Assembly: GCA_041642315.1 (NCBI GenBank)
Contig: JBEPWQ010000008.1
Coordinates: 1-35,075, forward strand
Reading direction: 5' to 3'
Length of the DNA: 35,075 bases
Source of the DNA: JAABSQ01 sp041642315
GTDB lineage: Bacteria > Desulfobacterota > Desulfobacteria > Desulfobacterales > Desulfococcaceae
Shown: piece by piece, positions 7,250-14,258 of the stretch
How the letters are laid out: every line of letters starts with the position of its first letter
Position numbering within the stretch: the stretch's first letter is position 1
The notes under the pieces: model-generated
What the model saw: only the letters and a program-made list of their open reading frames with translations
Databases searched by the model: none
Told to the model about the DNA's origin: nothing
Translations under genes and position numbers: made by a program

Positions 7250-8293
7250 TTATTCGACGACGGCTTCCGCAGGGGCAGGGTTGTTGGCCGAGCCGCCTTT
7301 TGTTTTCCTGCCAACAGGAGCGGGGGTTTTCAAATGGGTTTCGGCCGCCAAGGGCCAGGACATCAGCGTGTTTCGCAGTTGACCGGCGGCGGCATTCAGT
7401 TCATGCCCGGTATGGGCCCACTGGGGCAGCATTTCAACGAGCCGGGATTCCTGAACGGTTTTACGCACCATCTGTTCATATCGTTCCTGAAAGGCACTGA
7501 ACCCGTCCTTTTGGAGGTCGCCTTTCCCGTTCTGGGGCATAATGAGCTCGCCCCATGATTCTGCAGCCGCCCGCAAGGTCTGAGTGATCAGATTTGATCC
7601 GGTCACTAAAACCGCCAAGCCTTTTTCCATCATTTCAGCGTGATCTTCCACGGTCGCCATGGATTTGGATTGGACTTCTTCCGGCATTCGAATATCGTCC
7701 AGCATTCCTCTGATCAGTTCCGATTGAGCGGTGATCATCTCTTGAACCGCTGTTTCCCAGGCGTGATGGTTCTGATTGAACTCCCATCCATTATTCATAC
7801 TCCGCTCGGCCCATTCTTTGATGGTTTTCGCGGTTTTCAAATGAAAAACCGCCATCTTCTTCAAATTATTCCGAAACCCTCTCTTTTCCGGTTCCAAAAT
7901 TCTCATGGCCGACTTCATCGCCTCGACCACCTCCTGGACCGGGGCAAGGGGAGATTTTTTGAGGAATGCCTCGAAGGATTCGGCAATCTCTCGGGTAGCC
8001 AGGTCGATGGCATCAAAAAAGGGCTCCGGATCGACCTCGTCCTGTTTCAGGGATGCCTTTCCGATGTCCAGTCCTTTTTGTGAAACCCGCATCCAGCTGT
8101 CCAGAGTGATGTTCAGCATATCTCCCCACCCGGTCATAGCGGTAGATACCAGCTCAGAATAATCACTGATCTGGTCGTATTTTATAAAGGATCTGGTGAT
8201 GTTTTCAAAAGAGGGTATGCTTTTCCAATACCATTCCGGAAAAACGCAATTGAAAATACCCGTGCCGGCGTTGTTTTGGGTCTCCTTTTTCAT
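7250..8293 (-). CDS. Helical phasin/PhaE-like protein (347 aa)
   Basis: A 347-residue protein without signal peptide or membrane segment, predicted to be almost wholly helical: long amphipathic runs such as DAIDLATREIAESFEAFLKK, VEAMKSAMRILEP and the middle and C-terminal Gln/Glu-rich helices, ending in a low-complexity Pro/Ala/Lys tail (about 318-347). The overall make-up recalls phasins or the PhaE accessory subunit of class III polyhydroxyalkanoate synthase, but I see no diagnostic motif and no phaC is in the window. It starts at ATG 8293 behind AAAGGAG. It lies between the two HMA_2/DUF5132 cassettes on the same strand and has a Pho-type box about 170 bases upstream. A granule- or membrane-surface role is an inference; other helical scaffold proteins would look alike. 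Confidence 0.7.
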   Translation of the reverse strand: MKKETQNNAGTGIFNCVFPEWYWKSIPSFENITRSFIKYDQISDYSELVSTAMTGWGDMLNITLDSWMRVSQKGLDIGKASLKQDEVDPEPFFDAIDLATREIAESFEAFLKKSPLAPVQEVVEAMKSAMRILEPEKRGFRNNLKKMAVFHLKTAKTIKEWAERSMNNGWEFNQNHHAWETAVQEMITAQSELIRGMLDDIRMPEEVQSKSMATVEDHAEMMEKGLAVLVTGSNLITQTLRAAAESWGELIMPQNGKGDLQKDGFSAFQERYEQMVRKTVQESRLVEMLPQWAHTGHELNAAAGQLRNTLMSWPLAAETHLKTPAPVGRKTKGGSANNPAPAEAVVE

Positions 8294-8471
8294 TCTGAGG
8301 CTCCTTTAAAAAAGTTGGTGAAAATGAAACTGGATTTGGGCCGCAAGCACGCATCGGAATGGGTTTTAAAAACGGTTGAATCGGAACGACAACATTTCCA
8401 GGGAAAGATCCGGAGCGGGTAAATCAGCGGTGTCGAACTTTCCATCGGATGGTATGCCTGCATTCGGCACA

Positions 8472-8503
8472 CTTCTACCCATCTAATGTTCAGAAAATGT
8501 TAA
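8472..8503 (-). promoter_or_regulatory. Two-hexamer Pho-type box and -10 before the phasin-like gene
   Basis: On the minus strand, TTAACA (8498-8503), 5 bases, TGAACA (8487-8492), 9 bases, then TAGAAG (8472-8477) as a possible -10. The 11-bp period and the 9-base gap are the same as at pstS and the phosphonate operon, though only two hexamers are convincing here. The expected leader to ATG 8293 is about 170 bases. Confidence 0.5.
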
Positions 8504-8558
8504 ATTCAAGTTTTTTTTGGATGAAAAAGTTCGGGATTGCGCCGTTTGCCTTCGCGAA

Positions 8559-9062
8559 TTACCGATCCTTTTTATTAAAATCGAAATTGGGTTTGGGCAC
8601 TATCTGTAATGCCAGACCGAAGGCATACCAGAGCGCAGTGTGCCAGGTGGGAAGCTTCAGGTTGCCTCTGAGAACCTGATAAAGCCCGATGCTCACCGCC
8701 GACATGAAGGCGATGCCGAGCAGATTCATTCGGCCGCCGGTCTCCTTCATCATTTGGGAACTCAGCGCGCCCATGGGCCGAACCACCTTGCGGGGCAGAA
8801 AATCGAGCTCCTCCTCCGTTTTTCCAAAGGTAAAAAATCCCTTGGATTCCGCATACTCCTGAATGGAATTCGGGTCGAGATCCTCTCCGAGACACAGGAT
8901 GCTGGCGCTCACCGGGTTGATCTCCACCTGATCCACCCGCTTGGTTCGGGAAAACCCGTTATAGACTTCTGAAAAATAGGATTCATCTCCTCTTCTGGAA
9001 GGGATTTTAATTCGCAATCGGCCCGGGGTCTGATGAACGATTTTGGCTTTCGGTGTGTCCAT
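8559..9062 (-). CDS. HMA_2-type membrane protein, copy B
   Basis: A 167-residue paralogue of the protein at 5975-6466. The N-terminal HMA_2 domain keeps the classical HQTPGRLRIKIPSRRG motif (about 10-25) and lacks a CxxC pair. The C-terminal hydrophobic part has GGRMNLLGIAFMSAVSIG and KLPTWHTALWYAFGLAL, likely membrane helices. The two copies share the MxTPKAxIVH start, indicating duplication. The start at ATG 9062 is only 2 bases behind the stop of the DUF5132-type gene, with AAGGAAGG inside that gene's end, so translation is probably coupled. The HMA_2 family without Cys is known in P-type ATPases and small companion proteins, but its ligand is not established to my knowledge. Function here unknown. 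Confidence 0.75.
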   Translation of the reverse strand: MDTPKAKIVHQTPGRLRIKIPSRRGDESYFSEVYNGFSRTKRVDQVEINPVSASILCLGEDLDPNSIQEYAESKGFFTFGKTEEELDFLPRKVVRPMGALSSQMMKETGGRMNLLGIAFMSAVSIGLYQVLRGNLKLPTWHTALWYAFGLALQIVPKPNFDFNKKDR

Positions 9063-9064
9063 GA

Positions 9065-9712
9065 TTAGTTTCCTTCCTTTTTCGAGCTGTCGGCAGGTGG
9101 CGTCGAATCTCCGGTCATTTGATTTTCCTGGGAATCCTCAGGGGCGTTTCCGGCTGTCGCATCGGATGAAGCTTCTTTGGCGGCGTTCGCCTCCGGCTGT
9201 TTCTCATCGGCCGTCGCCTTTTTTTCGGCGGCTTTGTCCGATTCCGCCTTTTGTTTGGGCAGGCTCGCTTTTTTTGTTTCCGGCTCCTCTTTCTCGGCGG
9301 ATTTTTCAGGAGCGGATTCAGCCGATGCTGTCTTGGCTTGGGTTTTCTTGGACGGGCTCCTTTTGGCAGCGGTTTTTTGAGTGGCGGCGGTCTTTTTTGC
9401 GGCGGCTCCCTTTTCAGAACCGGAACTCGTCTTCGCCGCCGCTTTGGGGGCCTGCTTTTCTTTAGAACCCGAAGCTGCAGCGGCTCCGCTGATTTCAGCC
9501 TGGACTTCCGCCGACAAATCCTCAAAATCCTCCTTGGTTTCAGCGGACAGTTCTTTGATTCTCTCCCACGCGATCAAGCCCCCTTTCAGGGTTGTTTTGG
9601 CCAGCGGGCGGGTGAACCGGGCCAGACCGGAGATAACCAGCGGCGCCAATAAAACCGCCGCCGCCCCGATCACGACGTTTCCACCGGTTTGAATGACATC
9701 TTCCATTTTCAT
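9065..9712 (-). CDS. DUF5132-type protein with long Lys/Ala/Glu-rich tail, copy B
   Basis: A 215-residue protein. The first 70 residues match copy A at 6481-6771 (TGGNVVIGAAAVLLAPLVI, then KGGLIAWERIKELSAETKED), a hydrophobic segment plus an amphipathic helix. From about residue 80 to the end the protein is low-complexity, first rich in Lys and Ala (AAKTSSG, KKTAATQKTAAKRSPSKKTQAKT) and then increasingly acidic. This tail resembles the histone H1-like tails of PhaF-type phasins and AlgP and may be disordered and bind DNA or another polyanion; that is an inference. It starts at ATG 9712 behind AAGAAAGGGA and is the first gene of the pair with HMA_2 copy B. It is divergent from pstS across a 302-base region. 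Confidence 0.75.
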   Translation of the reverse strand: MKMEDVIQTGGNVVIGAAAVLLAPLVISGLARFTRPLAKTTLKGGLIAWERIKELSAETKEDFEDLSAEVQAEISGAAAASGSKEKQAPKAAAKTSSGSEKGAAAKKTAATQKTAAKRSPSKKTQAKTASAESAPEKSAEKEEPETKKASLPKQKAESDKAAEKKATADEKQPEANAAKEASSDATAGNAPEDSQENQMTGDSTPPADSSKKEGN

Positions 9713-9758
9713 GACGGGTCCCTTTCTTAAAAAGTTTTTTTGAATGCGATAAAAAGAA

Positions 9759-9786
9759 ATTAAATCCTTCCATCGGATTCTGTCAA
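9759..9786 (-). promoter_or_regulatory. Sigma-70-like promoter for the DUF5132/HMA_2 copy B pair
   Basis: On the minus strand TTGACA (9781-9786), a 16-base spacer and TTTAAT (9759-9764) lie about 50 bases ahead of ATG 9712. The -35 is a perfect match and the -10 misses one base. The element overlaps the end of the short ORF at 9760-9840. Confidence 0.5.
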
Positions 9787-9840
9787 ATAGATTTCTACAA
9801 AAGAAGATATGGCGCCGCGGGAAGTAGCGGTTTTGCGCAT
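9760..9840 (-). CDS. Possible 26-residue leader ORF with a strong ribosome site
   Basis: ATG at 9840 on the minus strand is preceded by GAGGAGGCGAAGGAG about 5 bases away, better than most starts in the window, and the frame runs 26 codons to TAA at 9760. It lies between the pstS Pho box and the DUF5132 copy B gene. The peptide has no recognisable motif. It may be a leader peptide, a small protein, or a remnant of a gene broken upstream. Coding is unproven. Confidence 0.3.
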   Translation of the reverse strand: MRKTATSRGAISSFVEIYLTESDGRI

Positions 9841-9864
9841 CTTACTCCTTCGCCTCCTCAATAT

Positions 9865-9918
9865 TTAATGCGGAATTAATGAAATTCTAACAATTTCCTA
9901 ACATGGCATCCTTAGAGT
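9865..9918 (+). promoter_or_regulatory. Pho box (four hexamers, 11-bp period) and -10 of pstS
   Basis: TTAATG (9865), TTAATG (9876), CTAACA (9887) and CTAACA (9898) are spaced at exactly 11 bp, followed by 9 bases and TAGAGT (9913-9918), a plausible -10. The pattern is like the TT(A/C/T)ACA-N5 repeats bound by PhoP in Bacillus and, in the other orientation, the TGTCA-type repeats bound by PhoB. The expected transcript start is about 90 bases before ATG 10015. Confidence 0.8.
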
Positions 9919-10014
9919 GTAAAAATACAGGGAGGAAATTTATTAATTCAAACCATGGTTTTCCAGTCGAATCGCCTTTTGAGATGGACGGAAAACCGGA
10001 AAGGAGAAAGGACA

Positions 10015-11076
10015 ATGAAGAAATCCCTGAAAATCATCCTTGCATTACTCATCACCATGACTCTCGGCGCCGGCCTCGCAAACGCGGCGGATCAGATCCG
10101 CATCGTCGGCTCCAGCACCGTCTACCCCTTCAGCAGCTATGTGGCGGAGGAATTCGGCAAGACCACCCGGTTTCAGACGCCGGTGGTGGAATCCACCGGA
10201 TCGGGCGGCGGACACAAGCTCTTCGGCGCCGGTGTGGCGCCGGACACCCCGGACCTGACCAACTCCTCGCGCAAGATGAAAACCAGCGAGTTCAAGCGGG
10301 CCCAAGAGAACGGCGTTCAAAAGATCACCGAGGCGGTGATCGGCTACGACGGCATCGCCATCGCCCAGAACACAGACAATGATCCCATCGATTTCACCCT
10401 CGAAGAGATCACCCTGGCCGTGGCCCAGGAGGTGCCCGATCCCAAGGGAAGCGGAAAACTGGTGAAAAATCCCTATAAGTACTGGAACGACATCGCCGAT
10501 CGGCTGCCGAAACGGGAGATCAAAATTTACGGGCCGCCCACCACCTCCGGCACCCGGGACGCCTTTGAAGAGCTGGCCATGGAAGCGGCCACCAAAAAGA
10601 TGGAAGGATACAACGGGAAATACGCCAAAGTCCGCCAGGACGGCGCCTGGATCGACGCCGGCGAAAACGACAACCTGATCGTCCAGAAACTCTCCAAAGA
10701 CAAAGGCGCTTTCGGCATTTTCGGCTTCAGCTTTCTGGATGAAAACCGGGACAAGATCCAGGGCGCCCGGATCTCCGGCGTGAAACCGACACCGGATACG
10801 ATCTCCTCGGGTGAATACCCCTTGTCCAGGAGCCTCTTTTTTTACATCAAAAACGGCCATGTCGGCGAAGTACCGGGGCTGATGGACTACGTCTCCCTGT
10901 TCATGAGCGATAAAATGATCGGCCCCGACGGCGCCCTGAAACGTATCGGGCTGGTGCCCCTGCCCGAAGAGCTTCGAAAAGCCTCTCAGGATCGCGTCCT
11001 GAACCTGGTTCCGCTCGAAATGAACGGCGGCAAGCTGACCACCCTTCAAGAGTATGCCAAAAACAAGAAGGGTTGA
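10015..11076 (+). CDS. pstS: Phosphate ABC transporter, phosphate-binding protein PstS
   Basis: A 353-residue periplasmic phosphate-binding protein. I chose ATG 10015 because it directly follows GGAGAAAGGA and begins a clean signal peptide (MKKSLKIILALLITMTLGAG, cleavage near LANA-ADQ); an upstream in-frame start at 9955 would put 20 polar residues before it. The mature N-terminus IRIVGSSTVYPFSSYVAEEF is the family's phosphate-binding opening, and GGGHKLFGAGV, the DLTNSSRKM segment and GPPTTSGTRDAFEEL are the other binding-site segments. The protein catches inorganic phosphate and delivers it to PstCAB. It is first in the operon, preceded by a four-repeat Pho box and followed by a hairpin that may let pstS be expressed above the membrane genes. 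Confidence 0.96.
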   Translation: MKKSLKIILALLITMTLGAGLANAADQIRIVGSSTVYPFSSYVAEEFGKTTRFQTPVVESTGSGGGHKLFGAGVAPDTPDLTNSSRKMKTSEFKRAQENGVQKITEAVIGYDGIAIAQNTDNDPIDFTLEEITLAVAQEVPDPKGSGKLVKNPYKYWNDIADRLPKREIKIYGPPTTSGTRDAFEELAMEAATKKMEGYNGKYAKVRQDGAWIDAGENDNLIVQKLSKDKGAFGIFGFSFLDENRDKIQGARISGVKPTPDTISSGEYPLSRSLFFYIKNGHVGEVPGLMDYVSLFMSDKMIGPDGALKRIGLVPLPEELRKASQDRVLNLVPLEMNGGKLTTLQEYAKNKKG

Positions 11077-11119
11077 TTTTCAGTCTGAGGTCAAGTTTTT
11101 GAATCGTTTCTAAAGGATA

Positions 11120-11157
11120 CGGCGGGCCCGGTTTCTGCGGGCCTGCCGGTCTTTTTT
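11120..11157 (+). terminator. Hairpin and T-run between pstS and pstC
   Basis: CGGCGGGCCCG (11120-11130) pairs with CGGGCCTGCCG (11138-11148), with one G-T pair, and is followed by TCTTTTTT. It lies 43 bases after the pstS stop. It probably acts as a partial terminator setting binding protein above permease levels. The rest of the 245-base gap to pstC shows no gene. Confidence 0.75.
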
Positions 11158-11321
11158 GCTATTATCATCGCGCGCTCCGGTGAAATATCGCCAAAAGCGG
11201 CCCGTTTTCATTCCGAGTTCCAGACGCTAAGCCGGCAGCGGAGTGTCCAGGCTCCTATTCGGTATCCGAGACCGCGCACCATTCAAATAGCAACAGATAC
11301 AAAACAGGAACACACTGCAGC

Positions 11322-12593
11322 ATGTCCATACAAGACATTAATCCGACCATTCTGTTATTGGTGACCGGACTGGTCGTCGTTCTGGTGGGCCGGGTCGGGT
11401 ACCGCATGACACGGAACCGAACCGCCGAGATCGCCGACGGCGGAGAAGAGCTTCGCTCCACGCCGGACTATTACGGCTGGTATGCCCTGGTCTGGATGTT
11501 TTTGCCCCTTCTGGTGATCACGATCCTGGTTGCGGCCCTTGAATTGACCGGTGTCATGAGTGTACCGGGACTCTGGGTCGCCGCCGCCTGGATCGCCCTG
11601 CCGGCTCTGATCCTGATGCCGGTGATCCGATCCATTCGCTCCGACCTGAATGCCAGAATACTGGTGGAACGGGTCATTTACGGCGTTCTGCTGTCGGCCG
11701 CCATGGTGTCGATCTTTACCACCATCGGCATCATGCTGTCGGTGCTGTTCGAATCGATCCAGTTTTTTCAGCATCCCAGCGTATCCGTCACCGAATTTCT
11801 CTTCGGAACCGAATGGTCCCCCGGCGGCGCTTTTCTGGAATCAGCGGGCCGCGGAACCGAGCAGGGCACCGACGCCGACTTCGGGGCGGTTCCGCTGTTC
11901 GCCGGAACCCTGATCATCACCGGCATCGCCATGCTGGTGGCGGTGCCCATCGGGGTGCTTTCGGCCATTTATCTTTCTGAATACGCCTCCAAATATGTGC
12001 GGCGGGTGGGCAAGCCTCTGATCGAAATTCTGGCCGGCATCCCGACGGTGGTCTACGGGTTCTTCGCCGCGATCACCGTGGCCCCGCTGATCGTCAAGGC
12101 GGCCGGATGGGCCGGTCTGGAAGCCAGCTATCAGAACGCCCTGGCGCCTGGTCTGATCATGGGCATCATGATTATCCCGTTCATGTCCTCCCTCTGCGAC
12201 GATGTCATGAGTTCGGTGCCCCAGAATATTCGACGGGCCTCCTACGCCATGGGAGCGACCAGCTCCGAAACCATCAAACAGGTGGTGTTGCCGGCGGCCT
12301 TTCCCGGCATCATTTCCGCCTTTCTGCTGGCGATATCGGTGGCCGTCGGGGAAACCATGATCGTGGTCATGGCAGCGGGTCTCACCGCCAATCTCACCGC
12401 CAATCCGCTGGCGGAGATGACCACCGTCACCGTCCACATCGTCGACAACCTGACCGGAGATCAGGCCTACGACAATCCCCAAACCCTTTCCGCCTTCGGG
12501 CTCGGACTCACCCTTCTGTTCATGACCCTGATCCTCAATGTGGTCTCCACGATCGTGATCCGAAAATTCCGCATGCGGTATGAAGGAGATTAA
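11322..12593 (+). CDS. pstC: Phosphate ABC transporter permease PstC
   Basis: A 423-residue inner membrane permease, about 100 residues longer than the E. coli protein. The extra part is N-terminal: a first membrane helix (about 8-24), a charged loop, then two more hydrophobic segments (about 54-76 and 84-102) before the normal core. The core carries the six-helix BPD permease domain with the coupling segment RRASYAMGATSSETIKQVVLP, where PstB docks, and the typical GIPTVVYGFFA. PstC and PstA form the phosphate channel. The extended form is known in several proteobacteria. It starts at ATG 11322, and its end contains the ribosome site of pstA, which begins 5 bases later, so the two are coupled. 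Confidence 0.93.
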   Translation: MSIQDINPTILLLVTGLVVVLVGRVGYRMTRNRTAEIADGGEELRSTPDYYGWYALVWMFLPLLVITILVAALELTGVMSVPGLWVAAAWIALPALILMPVIRSIRSDLNARILVERVIYGVLLSAAMVSIFTTIGIMLSVLFESIQFFQHPSVSVTEFLFGTEWSPGGAFLESAGRGTEQGTDADFGAVPLFAGTLIITGIAMLVAVPIGVLSAIYLSEYASKYVRRVGKPLIEILAGIPTVVYGFFAAITVAPLIVKAAGWAGLEASYQNALAPGLIMGIMIIPFMSSLCDDVMSSVPQNIRRASYAMGATSSETIKQVVLPAAFPGIISAFLLAISVAVGETMIVVMAAGLTANLTANPLAEMTTVTVHIVDNLTGDQAYDNPQTLSAFGLGLTLLFMTLILNVVSTIVIRKFRMRYEGD

Positions 12594-12598
12594 CGGCC

Positions 12599-14236
12599 AT
12601 GCAGGACAAGGCAAATCTAAAAAAAAACCGGAAAGAGGACCCTTCCCATGAAAAAAAATCGCCACCCGCCGATTCCTGGGAAGCCCAAAAAGAACACGAA
12701 CTCCACCACCTGGAAAAACGACGCCGGCGGGAAAAGCGGTTTAAGGCATACACTCTGGGGGCCATCTTTATTGCGGCCGCATTTCTGGTCTTCTTTCTGG
12801 TGGATTTGATCATCAAGGGCTATCCGGCCCTGAAGCAGGCTGAAATCCGTACCGACATCACCTATTCTCCGGAGACCATCGACAACATCGATCAGGCCTT
12901 TCCGGAACAAGTGCGCGACCTGGTCAGCCGGGCCGCCAAACGGCGCCTCACCCGGGAAGCCAAGGTCGCCGAAATTCGCATACCGGTTCATTATGATGAA
13001 AATACAGCCAAGAATCCTGAATCGGCGATTCACCCCATTCAAATCACCAAGGCGGACATGCCGCCATGGAAGCAGGACTTTGAAGCCCAGGAGATCCCCA
13101 AAAAGCAGCTGATCGAGCTGATCGGAGAGCGGGGGTTCAATCGGATTCAACAAAATATGAAAGCGGATCCGTCCCTGGCCGGCAGCGTCCGTGAGGAATG
13201 GCTGCCCGGGTCGGATCTACTGCAGGGGTTCATGCACGGAGCCACCGATCTGAAGAAAGAGATGATGGAAACCGCCGTTCTTCTGGACGATGCGGACCAC
13301 CTTCAAATGGGGTTCGACACCGGAAAGTACGGAACCGAAGGAAAAACGGTCGAGGAGTGGGTCCTGGCCGACAGCCATGTGGATCAGTACCTGAAGGGCT
13401 ACGACTTCATGAAGCCGTCGGCTTACGACAACCCGGCCAACGCCCCCATTTCCAAGGAAAAGGCGGCGCGAATCGACCGTCTGCACGAGGAAGGAAAGAT
13501 CGCCCTCCATTTCAACGATTATTTCTTTTTAAACGGCGATTCCAAAATTCCCGAAGTGGCGGGAATGCGGGCGGCCATTATCGGATCGGTCTATGTGGTC
13601 GGCCTGGTGTTTCTGATCTGTCTGCCCATCGGGGTGCTCACCTCCATCTACCTGGAGGAATTCGCCCCGGACAACCTGCTCACCCAGACCATCGAGGTCA
13701 ACATCAACAACCTGGCGGCGATTCCCTCCATCCTTTTCGGTGTGCTGGGGCTGGCGGCTTTCATCAATCTCTTCGGCATGCCGCGCTCTTCGGTGCTGGT
13801 GGGCGCGGCCACCCTCGCCCTGATGACCCTGCCCATCATTATCATCGCCACCCGGGCCGCCCTGCGGGCGGTGCCCGATTCGATCCGCCGGGCCGGATTC
13901 GCCATGGGCGCCACCCGCTGGCAGGTGGTGCTTCACCACGTGCTGCCGGTGTCGATCTCAGGCATCATGACCGGCAGCATCATCGGCATCGCCAAGGCCA
14001 TCGGGGAAACCGCACCCCTGATTATTGTGGGCCTGGTATCGTTCGTGCCGGACGCCCCGGTCACACCCACCGACCCCACCAGCGTCATGCCGGCCCAGAT
14101 CTTCTCGTGGTGGTCCATGTCCCTGCGCGGGTTTCAAGAGCGGGCAGCTTTGGGGATTCTCGTGCTGCTGGCCGTTCTTTTTTTTCTGAACGGTCTGGCG
14201 GTATTCATTCGCGCCAAATCGGAGCGCAGTTGGTAA
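12599..14236 (+). CDS. pstA: Phosphate ABC transporter permease PstA with DUF3333-type N-terminal extension
   Basis: A 545-residue permease, roughly twice the E. coli length. The first 45 residues are strongly charged (many Lys, Glu and His, KRRRREKRFK), then a membrane helix (about 50-70), then about 230 mostly polar residues likely in the periplasm, the DUF3333-type region. The BPD permease core begins near 315 (MRAAIIGSVYVVGLVFLICLP) and includes IPSILFGVLGLAAF, RRAGFAMGATRWQVVLHHVLP (the PstB-contact loop) and GETAPLIIVGLVSF. With PstC it forms the phosphate pore. AAGGAG inside the end of pstC serves its ATG. A ribosome site (AAAGGAG) links it to pstB 22 bases downstream. Confidence 0.94.
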   Translation: MQDKANLKKNRKEDPSHEKKSPPADSWEAQKEHELHHLEKRRRREKRFKAYTLGAIFIAAAFLVFFLVDLIIKGYPALKQAEIRTDITYSPETIDNIDQAFPEQVRDLVSRAAKRRLTREAKVAEIRIPVHYDENTAKNPESAIHPIQITKADMPPWKQDFEAQEIPKKQLIELIGERGFNRIQQNMKADPSLAGSVREEWLPGSDLLQGFMHGATDLKKEMMETAVLLDDADHLQMGFDTGKYGTEGKTVEEWVLADSHVDQYLKGYDFMKPSAYDNPANAPISKEKAARIDRLHEEGKIALHFNDYFFLNGDSKIPEVAGMRAAIIGSVYVVGLVFLICLPIGVLTSIYLEEFAPDNLLTQTIEVNINNLAAIPSILFGVLGLAAFINLFGMPRSSVLVGAATLALMTLPIIIIATRAALRAVPDSIRRAGFAMGATRWQVVLHHVLPVSISGIMTGSIIGIAKAIGETAPLIIVGLVSFVPDAPVTPTDPTSVMPAQIFSWWSMSLRGFQERAALGILVLLAVLFFLNGLAVFIRAKSERSW

Positions 14237-14258
14237 GAAAAAAGGAGCACATTCATTT

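Noticed and set aside
2628..9712. Direct assignment of the block as a ferrosome (fez) cluster
   Set aside because: The ATPase has P2A calcium-type motifs and lacks the P1B features expected for the ferrosome pump; kept only as an analogy.
10045..11049. 334-codon frame antisense to pstS
   Set aside because: Entirely inside a certain pstS gene and rich in His/Gly/Asp in the way typical of shadow frames.
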